64,000 nucleotides of DNA from a virus. The stretch spans positions 62,001 through 126,000 of the IMG/VR virus record IMGVR_UViG_3300017987_005478. One strand, given 5' to 3'. Position 1 is the first letter of the stretch, and each line of letters starts with the position of its first letter. Both the position numbers and the translations under genes were made by a program. Shown here one piece after another: positions 32,743 to 41,208 of the stretch. The notes under the pieces were generated by a model. The model did not search any database, had not been told where the DNA came from, and saw nothing but the letters and a program-made list of their open reading frames with translations.

Positions 32743-33630
32743 TTACCTGAAGATTGTCTTCCCTATTGCAAGTATCTTTGCATATTCACTAGCGTTAATA
32801 GAATCTAAGTATGTTGGTACAACATTACTTCCCTTTACACTTGAAGTGATAATAAAAGATATGAATCTGGATATGTCTTCAAATGCAGGAAAAAAGTTAA
32901 TTCCAAAATATCTTAGAGTTTTACCAGCAAATTTATGTTTATCAATACCTGGCAAAACTTTTAATTCTGACAAAGATTTGATAAACTGGTCAACATCTGA
33001 AAAGTCATATTTGTCTAGTTTATCTCTAATATTCTTGAAATCAACTGCAGATAAACTAGAAGCTCGTTTATACGTTGTTAAACCTTTTAAACCAAAGTAT
33101 GCACTCTGGACATAACACGCAATCAAGAATTTAAGTTTTGCAATTTCTGTTGCATATGGTCCTAATAGTCCGTATTCTTTCCCAAACACTTTAACAAAAA
33201 CTGTGGTCAAATAGTTCGAAATTGGACCGTAATACATATCTTTGACCTTTACTTTACCCTTAGCAAGGTCAGAAAATGCTAAACCATATACAAGACACGC
33301 GTAGACATTAATCGGATCTAACCTTGAAATTTCATCAACTTGAAAATATCCCAAATTGATGATAATTCGTTCTGATGTCTGATTATATGAAACAGGTAAT
33401 GGATAATCAATATTAACAACATGTAATGTCTTATTTACATCACGTAAACTCGACGTCAATTTAAATACTCGTTTTGTTGAAAAATGAGAGACACGTTTTT
33501 CAATCAATTGAATTGTTCTAACAAGGTTTGCACGATCTCCAGATATTGTGTTAGCTTTAATAACACCACCAGACAAACGAAGGATATTGGGAATTCCTTT
33601 TAACAGTACAAAATCCTTTTTAATAACCAT
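32743..33630 (-). CDS. hypothetical baseplate-region protein
   Basis: A 295-residue protein beginning MVIKKDFVLLKGIPNILR. The ATG at 33630 overlaps the preceding stop (TAATG), so the TTG two codons upstream is unlikely to be used. The body is mixed α/β with LLPLPVSYN-like strands, a long hydrophobic helical middle and DFSDVDQFIKSLSELKVLPGIDKHKF near residue 215. It lies between the spike and gp53-like wedge genes, so a baseplate role is likely, but I do not recognise the family. Confidence 0.58.
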   Translation of the reverse strand: MVIKKDFVLLKGIPNILRLSGGVIKANTISGDRANLVRTIQLIEKRVSHFSTKRVFKLTSSLRDVNKTLHVVNIDYPLPVSYNQTSERIIINLGYFQVDEISRLDPINVYACLVYGLAFSDLAKGKVKVKDMYYGPISNYLTTVFVKVFGKEYGLLGPYATEIAKLKFLIACYVQSAYFGLKGLTTYKRASSLSAVDFKNIRDKLDKYDFSDVDQFIKSLSELKVLPGIDKHKFAGKTLRYFGINFFPAFEDISRFISFIITSSVKGSNVVPTYLDSINASEYAKILAIGKTIFR

Positions 33631-34019
33631 TACCAACCAACCTCTGTCATTTCAGATACATCTTGTTCTGGATATTTGTCACGAGCAATATCTACAATAG
33701 ATTGGAGTGTTGGTACCACGACTTTTACAAGATCAAATTCTTCGATTGTAAGAACATTATTTACAAACATCAAAACTGGAGCAAGCGTGACTGTACCATA
33801 CTCGTCAAATGATAAATAATCTGGGCGCATGATATATTTTGGATCAAAATCTTTCTGAACAGAATTTTTGAGGAGATAAAACAAATGTTTCTCTATAACC
33901 CACAATGATGGGGAAGTAAACGTATAATACCCGGATGACGTCTTTAACCTCTCAGCCATATTATCTAATTCTAGAGGGTGTCGTATCCTTTGTTTTGCTT
34001 CCTTATCAATTGTAATCAT
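33630..34019 (-). CDS. putative baseplate wedge protein, gp53-like
   Basis: A 129-residue protein with a segment of the form RPDYLSFDEYGTVTLAPVL followed by FVNNVLTIEEFDL and VVVPTLQSIVDI. This arrangement (short strand, xRPDxLAxExYG, hydrophobic helix, NN, acidic turn, PxLxxI) resembles gp53-like wedge proteins of T4-type baseplates as I know them. It is encoded among other baseplate genes and overlaps both neighbours. In T4, gp53 joins wedges together. The assignment is by pattern only. Confidence 0.5.
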   Translation of the reverse strand: MITIDKEAKQRIRHPLELDNMAERLKTSSGYYTFTSPSLWVIEKHLFYLLKNSVQKDFDPKYIMRPDYLSFDEYGTVTLAPVLMFVNNVLTIEEFDLVKVVVPTLQSIVDIARDKYPEQDVSEMTEVGW

Positions 34020-34630
34020 TAACCATGAGCCTCAGCTAGGTCTGAACTGGGGTATTCACCTCTTGACCACCCACAGTTGCTTTCTTCGATAGATAGTCTT
34101 CGATGAATTACATCCATATCTTCATCGTCAACATATCCGCTATATTCCCTGATAAAATATTCATAGTCGCCACGAAGGAGACTAATTGGAATATTTAGAA
34201 ATCCTTTATGAAATTTCTCATGCATACTTTTAATAAGTGTCACATAACCAATCTTATTTTTGAAATGCAATTCAATTGCTTCTTGAGCAATATCAAAAGT
34301 AGAAAACTCCTCTTCCATCTCAACTTTCTTATTGATTAGTGCACTAGTCAAAACATATAGTGATGGAACATGATGATGAACTTCAATAGAACATTCATCA
34401 ATCCTTTCATCTGTAATCATACAAGTGTTGACACCAAGGACGTCAATAATATAATTCTTCCACTGTTTATACTCAATACAGCTTCGAATTAATCTTTCAC
34501 AATTTCTAATAAACTTTTTATATTCAGCCTCGCTTTCAAAATTACGAATTTTTAGTGCCAGACGGAAAGGATATTGATCACTATACAACTCCAAATTCTC
34601 AACGTTTGAGTCAATCCTTATATCGTCCAT
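34019..34630 (-). CDS. HNH-like protein in the baseplate cluster
   Basis: A 203-residue protein. CMITDERIDECSIEVHHHVPS at about residues 70-90, with further histidines at 138 and 142 (HEKFHKG), looks like a ββα-metal (HNH) nuclease site: His-His in the strand and later His ligands. The flanks show no intron or homing-type repeats. It may be an active nuclease or a structural protein built on this fold. It lies between a gp53-like wedge gene and a 527-residue virion candidate, overlapping the former by one base. Confidence 0.45.
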   Translation of the reverse strand: MDDIRIDSNVENLELYSDQYPFRLALKIRNFESEAEYKKFIRNCERLIRSCIEYKQWKNYIIDVLGVNTCMITDERIDECSIEVHHHVPSLYVLTSALINKKVEMEEEFSTFDIAQEAIELHFKNKIGYVTLIKSMHEKFHKGFLNIPISLLRGDYEYFIREYSGYVDDEDMDVIHRRLSIEESNCGWSRGEYPSSDLAEAHG

Positions 34631-34631
34631 T

Positions 34632-36215
34632 TTACTGATTCCTGCAAAGATAAGCTAAAATAATAAATGCAAGAGCAACAAATATAACCCCGGCAAGTAT
34701 GTCGTGTTTCTTACACCAAACCCACGCTTTCTGGATGACTTCACCAATAGTCTCTTTATCATTTATTTTTAAGTTACCTACTGCGGTAAACAGACCTGCG
34801 GAAAATTTTACAGCTGCTGCAATCCATTTACCAATCTGAAACAACCATATTTCACCTTTACCCGCTGCAACATCGGGATCTGGAGCTCCTGGTATACTCC
34901 AATCACCTGTATCAAAGTTCACACTTGCTGATAATCGCGCATATTGCACAAATTGTTTAATACCCTGAACATTAGCTTTTTTTGGATCTTCTGCTCTTGA
35001 TGACCCAAAGGCTATAATACATGCAACAGAATCTGTTAGATTTTTTGGAGCCTTGAGGGAATTAGCAAAAACTCGCTTAGCCATTTCAAAGTTTTGTTTA
35101 AAATCTGGTGGTGATATTTTTTGTGCAATAGAAAATGTTTTGGTAAGATCTACACTCGGAACTCGAGAAAGTACTTTTAGAAATTTCTTAGAATCTTTTG
35201 ATCTTTCAGCTACGTTCAAACCAGCAAACATACTATTAAAGCTAGCTTTCATCCTGTTAGCCATATTTTGGAAATTTTCTGTCAACATTTCAATTTCCTG
35301 GAGTTCTTCTGCATCTCTTAAATCAACACATTCTGACTCCCCAAAAATCTTTCGAACATTTCCCTTCATTCTAAAAATAGCGCTTCCTGTCTTTCGAACA
35401 TCTTCCAAATCTTCGTATACTTTATGATGCCCAACACCAAGAGAAGAATAGATAAAACTATAAGGAATCATAGAACACATTCCTCTAAATTGTTGCAAAC
35501 AAAAATGTGCTTGTCTATTTACGTCATCAGCGATAATAAAAGATCTCCAACCAAGAGAATATAACTTTCTAATACCGCCTGTATTCTTTAGAAATGATTC
35601 CGAATCTTGTAAATCCACCATATTAACTAATGTGAAAATGTTATGTCTATGTTCCGTCTTTGCAAACAATACATCTTTTCTTGGGTCTCCTGTTAATGCC
35701 CCACCTTTATACCCAACTTGTTTCCCAACACCCCTGATAACCGTCCATAATCTTCTAACTGCAGCTCTCTGCCATTTTGATACAGATTTCTTCCAGAAAC
35801 CCATGTTCATATCTTGTAACATTAGCTTGATAATATCTTCTTTTGATTCAACAAGATATGGCACTATTTTAACTCCCAATACTCCAAAGCCATCTTTCAA
35901 TTCGACCTTTACCCACGTAGGTTCCAATGCTAAAGCCTGGTCAATTTTCGGCGGACCTGCAACATCTGGTTTGTCAGTTTTACCACCACCCAGTGGAATA
36001 TTAATCGGACCAATCTTAGGAGCAATGGTTTTATCAGATTTTTCAAGCAGTCTTAGAGAGGAACCAACTCGTTCCATATCTGCTACTTTTCTAGCATTTT
36101 TTAAAATTCTATCCATCTGATATACAATAACATACTTTTCAAGCATTTTACAGATACCAGGAAGGACATTGCCTGAGATATTTTGAGATGTTAGCATTGG
36201 GAATGTAATTATCAT
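34632..36215 (-). CDS. hypothetical protein with C-terminal membrane helix
   Basis: A 527-residue protein. A Pro/Lys-rich segment (residues 65-100, with IPLGGGKTDKP) precedes a mixed α/β body, and the last 25 residues (ILAGVIFVALAFIILAYLC) form one transmembrane helix. Residues 195-240 include HRHNIFTLVNMVDLQDSE and FIIADDVNRQAHFC. The GGGKTD string lacks a surrounding P-loop fold. Position next to tail genes hints at a virion or injection role, and the membrane helix could act in the host envelope. Not recognised. Confidence 0.6.
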   Translation of the reverse strand: MIITFPMLTSQNISGNVLPGICKMLEKYVIVYQMDRILKNARKVADMERVGSSLRLLEKSDKTIAPKIGPINIPLGGGKTDKPDVAGPPKIDQALALEPTWVKVELKDGFGVLGVKIVPYLVESKEDIIKLMLQDMNMGFWKKSVSKWQRAAVRRLWTVIRGVGKQVGYKGGALTGDPRKDVLFAKTEHRHNIFTLVNMVDLQDSESFLKNTGGIRKLYSLGWRSFIIADDVNRQAHFCLQQFRGMCSMIPYSFIYSSLGVGHHKVYEDLEDVRKTGSAIFRMKGNVRKIFGESECVDLRDAEELQEIEMLTENFQNMANRMKASFNSMFAGLNVAERSKDSKKFLKVLSRVPSVDLTKTFSIAQKISPPDFKQNFEMAKRVFANSLKAPKNLTDSVACIIAFGSSRAEDPKKANVQGIKQFVQYARLSASVNFDTGDWSIPGAPDPDVAAGKGEIWLFQIGKWIAAAVKFSAGLFTAVGNLKINDKETIGEVIQKAWVWCKKHDILAGVIFVALAFIILAYLCRNQ

Positions 36216-36230
36216 TTTAAGTATTTCCTC

Positions 36231-37136
36231 CTACAACAAGAAGACGGATTTCTTTTTCACCTTTTTCTTTTCATTAAAAGGTTGTAACAACTCTGTAGGA
36301 TCCTCTTCACAGTATGAACGATAGGGACACCATTTACAGTGTTCGTTAGTAGCGCCCAACGGCTCCGGTACGGATTTTCTTGCTATACTAGTTAACAAGA
36401 TGGGCGCCCGTTTCAAATACAGTTCTGCTTTCTGTAGATTTACAGGAATATCAAAAGGATATACGCCCTTTAGATCTCTTGTAAAGTAAACTACAGTAAC
36501 AGTTTTGATAGAATAATTATATTCTGTATTGAGAATATACGCGTAAATATTCCCTTGAACATAATGATCTTCAATATACTTATTCTTAAATTTCTTCTTG
36601 TCAATAGTTTTATATTCTAACAAAAAGTGATCACGTATACCGTCAATTCTACCTTTTACTTGAAATTTTTCACTTACTATTGTTTTCTCAACCTCTGTAT
36701 GATCATAGAGGTTTTGAACTACTTCATGAACAGTATTACCGACTTGATTGATAAGATAGAGATAAGCGAATTGATATTGTTTTTCGATATCTATCTGATA
36801 CTTCATCCTGACATAATAATTCTTTCTAACACAGGATGTTAACTCGGTAACGGATACATAAGGACGTTCATAAGTTTGACTCTTTTTGTGACCGTCGATA
36901 AGACGCGATCTCATCAAAGACTCAAACTTAGAAACGTCGAAGCCTTTCGATTCGAAAGTTGATTTAGTTAGAGGAATGTCCGCGTGGATCTTCTCCGAAC
37001 ATTCCTCTAACAATTTTTTAGTACTATCTGCAACGACTTTTTCTTGTTTCTCTTCTTTGACTTGAGAAACAACGCGCTCTTGTTGTTGATGTGATTCTAG
37101 ATATTCGACTAATTTAGCGTATTCACTTTGTGGCAT
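36231..37136 (-). CDS. Cas4/RecB-like PD-(D/E)XK nuclease with Fe-S cysteines
   Basis: A 301-residue nuclease. The catalytic set reads H137, D165 (GRIDGIRDH) and E174-x-K176 (LLEYKT), followed by a Q-x3-Y helix (YVQGNIYAY). One cysteine at 102 (SCVRKNYY) and three in CKWCPYRSYC near 263-272 match the four Fe-S ligands of Cas4/AddB-type enzymes. The first 80 residues are a charged extension not found in Cas4. Such phage nucleases act as 5' or 3' exonucleases in recombination. It starts the replication and repair half of the window and is not next to any CRISPR array. Confidence 0.82.
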   Translation of the reverse strand: MPQSEYAKLVEYLESHQQQERVVSQVKEEKQEKVVADSTKKLLEECSEKIHADIPLTKSTFESKGFDVSKFESLMRSRLIDGHKKSQTYERPYVSVTELTSCVRKNYYVRMKYQIDIEKQYQFAYLYLINQVGNTVHEVVQNLYDHTEVEKTIVSEKFQVKGRIDGIRDHFLLEYKTIDKKKFKNKYIEDHYVQGNIYAYILNTEYNYSIKTVTVVYFTRDLKGVYPFDIPVNLQKAELYLKRAPILLTSIARKSVPEPLGATNEHCKWCPYRSYCEEDPTELLQPFNEKKKVKKKSVFLL

Positions 37137-37141
37137 TCAGT

Positions 37142-37693
37142 TTACATTTCACCTAAAATTAACAGAGCGCTATCAACAAGGCTGTCTCTTAGGATCTTGT
37201 AAGAATCTTCAATGATTCTGCCTGACCACTCATTGAGTTCTGTATAATTGATAGACTCTGTAATGGTTGAGGCTATGAGAAGGTGGTCACAAGCAAGACG
37301 GAAGGCTTTTTCCCTGATCTTGGACTCAACCACTGCATTAATATCAACTTCTTTGTCTTCTTCGATGGCTTCACGGAGTTCAGCCTTAATGTCTGCGCGA
37401 CCCTTTTCAGAAGATACAAGTTTGTGAGACATTTCTCTTGCGACTTTTGCTCTGTCTTTTGCAGAACTGAGAAGTTGTGCACTATCAACTTTCTCTTCAA
37501 CCGGCTCAGGCATATGCTCAACCAACTTATACATTTCGATCATGACGGACAATACAGCACCCTTAACCGACAGGTAATCTTCAGCAAGAGCCTCACAACA
37601 TGATTCTACTTCTCTCAACGGTCTACCGAAGAAAGCGAAGTCAAGTGCGTAGAAGTTTTCCAGAACCTTAATCTTGGACTCTTTGGTTAACAT
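37142..37693 (-). CDS. hypothetical helical protein
   Basis: A 183-residue, almost entirely helical and acidic protein with a charged central segment (SSEKGRADIKAELREAIEEDKEVDINAVVESKIREKAF). No motif is recognised. It lies between the KH-domain gene and the Cas4-like nuclease with gaps of 5 bp on each side, so it is co-transcribed with both. Start at 37693 has GGAGGAATAATTACC in front. Confidence 0.6.
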   Translation of the reverse strand: MLTKESKIKVLENFYALDFAFFGRPLREVESCCEALAEDYLSVKGAVLSVMIEMYKLVEHMPEPVEEKVDSAQLLSSAKDRAKVAREMSHKLVSSEKGRADIKAELREAIEEDKEVDINAVVESKIREKAFRLACDHLLIASTITESINYTELNEWSGRIIEDSYKILRDSLVDSALLILGEM

Positions 37694-37698
37694 GGTAA

Positions 37699-38001
37699 TT
37701 ATTCCTCCTTGTTTCTATAACTAAAATCTGACATTTCATCCTCGATAATTTCAACTGAGACTCTTCTATTATCATCAGGAAAATGTGTGTTTTTAATTGC
37801 TAATACTAATATTTTTATTGCCTCGACAGTTCTACCTCTCTTGCCAATAACTTTTCCACAATCCGTTTTAGCTGTTTTAATTTGAATAATAACTGATTTT
37901 GTAGAGACAACCACAGAGACAGAAACTTCTCTTGCATTATCCACGAGCTTCTTAGTAGTATCTTCCACATAATCTTTCAAAACTTCAGACATTGAATTCA
38001 T
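37699..38001 (-). CDS. KH-domain RNA-binding protein (KhpA-like)
   Basis: A 100-residue single-KH protein. The RNA-binding loop GKRG is at residues 53-56 in the context TDCGKVIGKRGRTVEAIKIL, the usual type II KH signature of bacterial KhpA, and a β-strand pair (VSVSVVVSTKSVIIQIKT) precedes it. Length is close to bacterial KhpA plus a short acidic tail. In bacteria KhpA binds many RNAs together with KhpB; here it may act on phage or host RNA. A GAACAAATTATAAA motif stands 44-57 bp upstream and GGAGGAGAATTACT precedes the ATG. Confidence 0.82.
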   Translation of the reverse strand: MNSMSEVLKDYVEDTTKKLVDNAREVSVSVVVSTKSVIIQIKTAKTDCGKVIGKRGRTVEAIKILVLAIKNTHFPDDNRRVSVEIIEDEMSDFSYRNKEE

Positions 38002-38044
38002 AGTAATTCTCCTCCATAATTTCAGTTCGTAGCGTATTTCTCAG

Positions 38045-38058
38045 TTTATAATTTGTTC
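38045..38058 (-). promoter_or_regulatory. promoter-like motif, class ii (GAACAAATTATAAA)
   Basis: Exact GAACAAATTATAAA on the minus strand, 44 bp upstream of the KH gene start and directly after the homing endonuclease stop. It is identical to the copy at 54536-54549. Confidence 0.6.
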
Positions 38059-38078
38059 TTAAATCTGACTGAAGTTGG

Positions 38079-38975
38079 TTACTTAATTTCTGATAATGTA
38101 ACATTTGAGTTTCTGTTTTTCTTTAAATTATTTAAGGCAGGGATAATCTCCAAATTTTTCCAACCACCAATAATATCTGGAGAGATGTTTTGGTGAAACC
38201 CATCAAATATTGAAAGTCTATGATCTAAGTGATATTCAACACCACGAAGTTGTAAGTTTAGTATTTTGTCTTTATGTTTTCGTATAGATCTTCGAGTAAA
38301 TCTTTCTACTAATCGAACATATTCTGTAAATTGTTTATATTCAATATCAGTATTCCGTTTTAAGTATTTTGGATCATGCAGTTTACATTTTGTTGAACAG
38401 TACAAAAAACAACGAAAATTATGTTGTGTACGATAAAGTGCATAATACAACTGATCATATTTTGGCTCAAAATATCTTCCACAAACTTTACATTCAGCTA
38501 ATAAAATATTCTTCTTGTTCTGATATATGTTTAGTTTCTGAAAAGCAAGTGGGTATTTTTTTGATAGATATGCTATACGTTTATATTTTGAACCTTTCTT
38601 TGTCTTGATTAGTTTTTCTATAAACAATTCTTTCCGAATTTTACTTTCTCGCTTCAGTATAATTCTATGTATTTTAGTTTTAATTTTACATCCTGCTGCC
38701 AACTTTTCTCTTTTCTCAATATTTCTACTAGCTTGTAGAACTCTATCATCTGTATTTTTCGTCAATCCTTTATTCCAAGGTTTCTGACCTTTTCTTTTTT
38801 CTGAATATAATAAAACTCTTTGATCTATCTTTTTTGTCAAACCCCTATTCCAAGCTGTAGATCCTGTAGTTCTTTTCGCAGGGCATTGAGTAAAATGTTC
38901 AGAACAACACCATTTTGTCATTCCTTTTCTTGGAGGAAATTTGGCTTCTCTCCCACAACCATAACCGCAGATCAT
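38079..38975 (-). CDS. free-standing HNH homing endonuclease with NUMOD3-like repeats
   Basis: A 298-residue protein. The N-terminus has a zinc-like CGYGCGRE...CCSEHF segment, then two NUMOD3-like repeats (TAWNRGLTKKIDQRV and PWNKGLTKNTDDRV), a middle zinc pair (CKVCGRYF; CSTKC) and a C-terminal HNH core YHLDHRLSIFDGFHQNI followed by GGWKNLEIIPALNNLKK. This is the architecture of phage mobile endonucleases. It sits between the RecA-like and KH genes with 1 bp after the former, and is more AT- and lysine-rich than its neighbours, consistent with recent insertion. It probably cuts and spreads into related phage genomes. Confidence 0.85.
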   Translation of the reverse strand: MICGYGCGREAKFPPRKGMTKWCCSEHFTQCPAKRTTGSTAWNRGLTKKIDQRVLLYSEKRKGQKPWNKGLTKNTDDRVLQASRNIEKREKLAAGCKIKTKIHRIILKRESKIRKELFIEKLIKTKKGSKYKRIAYLSKKYPLAFQKLNIYQNKKNILLAECKVCGRYFEPKYDQLYYALYRTQHNFRCFLYCSTKCKLHDPKYLKRNTDIEYKQFTEYVRLVERFTRRSIRKHKDKILNLQLRGVEYHLDHRLSIFDGFHQNISPDIIGGWKNLEIIPALNNLKKNRNSNVTLSEIK

Positions 38976-38976
38976 T

Positions 38977-40128
38977 TTATATCTCCGGATTATATTTCTC
39001 TATCAATTCTGTATTTATACACTCTGCAACTGCTTCGTCAAACTTCTGTCTGAATTTTTCATCTTCTTGATATGTAATTTTCGCGTCTTTCGTGCGGACC
39101 TTCTTTTCAGGATAATTTTTTAGAAAATTCCAAGCTCCAGTTTGGAGTCGTTTTTCCTGCGCTAAAAAATTGTAACTTGTCCAGAAATTTGAGAACCCCC
39201 TGACAAAATCACCAACTAATTCAACTTCAATGTTTGGCGGAAAGAGTTTACACTTTACAGTTTTAGCTGAAGCAATGATTCCATCAAAACCATACTTGGC
39301 TGGATCTAATGCTCTTTTTGCTTTCATTTCAAGTAATGTAAAAGCATTAAATTTCAAAATATTTCCACCTGGCATACTTTTGCCAGTAGACATAAATCTG
39401 AGATCTTTTGCTGGAGCAAACTGAGTTATCTGGAGCTGATCTCTCAACTGATTTACAGCCAACCAGCATATATTGTACTGAGCGCATCTTGCTACATATT
39501 TTGGCACGAGAATAGATAGCATTCGAGCTTTATAACCAATAACAGAATTGATATCGTCAACCTGTCGCTCTTTTTCACTCAATGTATTTGCAATTGAGTC
39601 CCATACACATACTGAAGGAATCTCAGGAATTTTCTTCTGTTCTTTAAATAAACACAATGTTTCAAGATGTTTAAAAACTTTTTCAACTGTGATATCTGTA
39701 TATGGTTTAATTTTTGGATTTTTTACACCAAGATTTGCTAATCTCAATGTTGTGGTTGCTTCCTCCGAATCCAAAAATGAAGCGAGAAATTTCTCATACT
39801 GCACCTGTCCAGCAGCAATGGTTTTGATAGCTAACATACTTTTACCACTACCAGGAGTTCCAACAATGATACTCAAAGCACCAACCGGAAAACCACCACC
39901 CAAAATGGCGTCTAATACATCAACTCCTGTTGGGACAAGTAATTTGACTCCTGTATCAAAAGACATATCTGCTTTAACTTCAAGAAAATCACTAAACTCT
40001 TCATATAATGATTGAGCTTCTGTTTTCTTTTCTGGTTCTTTATCACTCAGTTTTACACTGTTTAAAACTTCTTCAGGTTTAACAGGTTCTTGAGCAACCT
40101 CTTCAGTCTCTGCTTTTTCGACGTTCAT
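38977..40128 (-). CDS. RecA/UvsX-like recombinase
   Basis: A 383-residue strand-exchange ATPase. Residues 64-84 (LVPTGVDVLDAILGGGFPVG) and Walker A GTPGSGKS at 90-97 give the RecA core start; SVCVWDSIANT is the Walker B strand and WLAVNQLRDQ the L2-region start. The first 45 residues are an acidic tail. Length fits phage UvsX. It would form filaments on single-stranded DNA and drive recombination-dependent replication with gp46/gp47 and UvsW homologues. A homing endonuclease gene follows one base after its stop. Confidence 0.9.
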   Translation of the reverse strand: MNVEKAETEEVAQEPVKPEEVLNSVKLSDKEPEKKTEAQSLYEEFSDFLEVKADMSFDTGVKLLVPTGVDVLDAILGGGFPVGALSIIVGTPGSGKSMLAIKTIAAGQVQYEKFLASFLDSEEATTTLRLANLGVKNPKIKPYTDITVEKVFKHLETLCLFKEQKKIPEIPSVCVWDSIANTLSEKERQVDDINSVIGYKARMLSILVPKYVARCAQYNICWLAVNQLRDQLQITQFAPAKDLRFMSTGKSMPGGNILKFNAFTLLEMKAKRALDPAKYGFDGIIASAKTVKCKLFPPNIEVELVGDFVRGFSNFWTSYNFLAQEKRLQTGAWNFLKNYPEKKVRTKDAKITYQEDEKFRQKFDEAVAECINTELIEKYNPEI

Positions 40129-40137
40129 TCAAGCCTC

Positions 40138-40533
40138 CTACGCGGCGTCTTGTTTCAATTCATCCGTCCGTTTTTGAAAATTCTCTACTTTCTTGGCGAT
40201 TTTTCGAATGTCAAAAAGTTCTTCTAGAGATTCAGCTTCACCAAGATCGTCTTTTAATAGTCTTCGTCTCAGTTCAATTTCATCCTTGAGACTTTTAGTT
40301 ATTTCTTTCCTCATATCAAGCAATGTGTTAAATATACCTGTCGCTGCTTTAACTTTTTCTTCAAAAATTCTAATAAATCTTTGATCCATTTTCTGAGGAA
40401 AGAGACTGTCTACTTTTGTTTTGATAGCATCAAGATCCGTAATCATAGCTTTGATGGCGTCTCGTTGTTCTTTAAATTCACTAAGCAAGCTATCTAAAAT
40501 TTCTACATTAGGATCTCTAATTTCATCATTCAT
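40138..40533 (-). CDS. hypothetical coiled-coil protein next to RecA
   Basis: A 131-residue protein, nearly all helix, with heptad-like spacing (EFKEQRDAIKAMITDLDAIKTKVDSLF; DMRKEITKSLKDEIELRRRLLK). No enzymatic motif. It ends 9 bp before the RecA-like start, suggesting a recombination mediator or structural accessory, but there is no direct evidence for that. UvsY-like function could be tested because UvsY is also a small helical protein. Confidence 0.6.
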   Translation of the reverse strand: MNDEIRDPNVEILDSLLSEFKEQRDAIKAMITDLDAIKTKVDSLFPQKMDQRFIRIFEEKVKAATGIFNTLLDMRKEITKSLKDEIELRRRLLKDDLGEAESLEELFDIRKIAKKVENFQKRTDELKQDAA

Positions 40534-40542
40534 ATTAACCCC

Positions 40543-40749
40543 TTATATTTGTTCAGTAAGGACTTGCATCTTACCTGTCACATCATGAGGATTTCTTTGT
40601 GAACCGCCCTCAACAATCTTTCCGCCTTGTACATATTCACAAGAAAATTGAGTTAATCTATCTCGTCTTGCACCAAAACAAGATCCTGTTTTATTATATG
40701 GACACGTCTGTCCATGCGGACATGCTTCTCCTTCTTTTAACACGAGCAT
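40543..40749 (-). CDS. small Cys-rich phage protein
   Basis: A 68-residue protein with CPHGQTCPYNKTGSCFG near the N-terminus and a fourth cysteine in FSCEYVQGGK. The pattern CPHGxxCPYNxxGSCxG looks like a conserved zinc knuckle known from T4-like phage small proteins of unknown role. Its start overlaps the previous gene by 13 bp. Confidence 0.65.
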   Translation of the reverse strand: MLVLKEGEACPHGQTCPYNKTGSCFGARRDRLTQFSCEYVQGGKIVEGGSQRNPHDVTGKMQVLTEQI

Positions 40750-41144
40750 ACTGATTCCTCCAACTGTTTCATTGCTTTAAGACCTTCTATTGCGGCCTCG
40801 TTAGTACGTTTTGCGAGTTGTACAAGTTCAAACCCTAACATATCGTTTTTGATTTTTTCCCATGTTTTACGATTAAAATGTCCATCTGGAAGATCTCTTC
40901 CTCTGGTCCAATCCTCTCCAGCTCTAGGTTTTCTAGAAGAGACCTGACATCCAAGATACCCGGGATGATCATACTTGTCCAATGCAACAAAACGATACAC
41001 ATAATTGTCAGTATACAACGCGAAAACCCATTTTGTTTCCTCATTGTTTCCATGACCTGCAACATCCTCCACTGCTTCGTCAAAGTTGACGAAACGACAA
41101 AGGTCAGTTTTGACCCAATTTCTCAATTCATCCATTTTATTCAT
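40737..41144 (-). CDS. hypothetical protein
   Basis: A 135-residue protein with a β-rich, aromatic middle (ETKWVFALYTDNYVYRFVALDKYDHPGYLGCQVSSRKPRAGEDWTRGRDL), then a DLPDGHFNRKTWEKI segment and a helical end finishing CSC. This resembles small phage proteins of unknown function with a conserved P-R-A-G-E-D-W core, though I cannot name the family. Start at 41144 has TAGGAGAATGAATT. Confidence 0.6.
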   Translation of the reverse strand: MNKMDELRNWVKTDLCRFVNFDEAVEDVAGHGNNEETKWVFALYTDNYVYRFVALDKYDHPGYLGCQVSSRKPRAGEDWTRGRDLPDGHFNRKTWEKIKNDMLGFELVQLAKRTNEAAIEGLKAMKQLEESVCSC

Positions 41145-41173
41145 AATTCATTCTCCTATTCTACAAAAGACTC

Positions 41174-41187
41174 CTCTAGACGCAGAG
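41174..41187 (+). repeat. 14-bp inverted repeat flanking the β-barrel gene, left copy
   Basis: CTCTAGACGCAGAG, the exact inverse of the copy at 41795-41808. The pair brackets only the outer-membrane protein gene (607 bp apart). Each copy can also form a small hairpin (CTCT/AGAG), so a terminator or processing role is also possible. Confidence 0.75.
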
Positions 41188-41208
41188 ATTTTGTAAAAAA
41201 ATTATAGT

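Noticed and set aside
34632-36215. P-loop ATPase because of a GGGKTD string
   Set aside because: The string lies in a Pro/Lys-rich linker without a preceding β-strand or Walker B.
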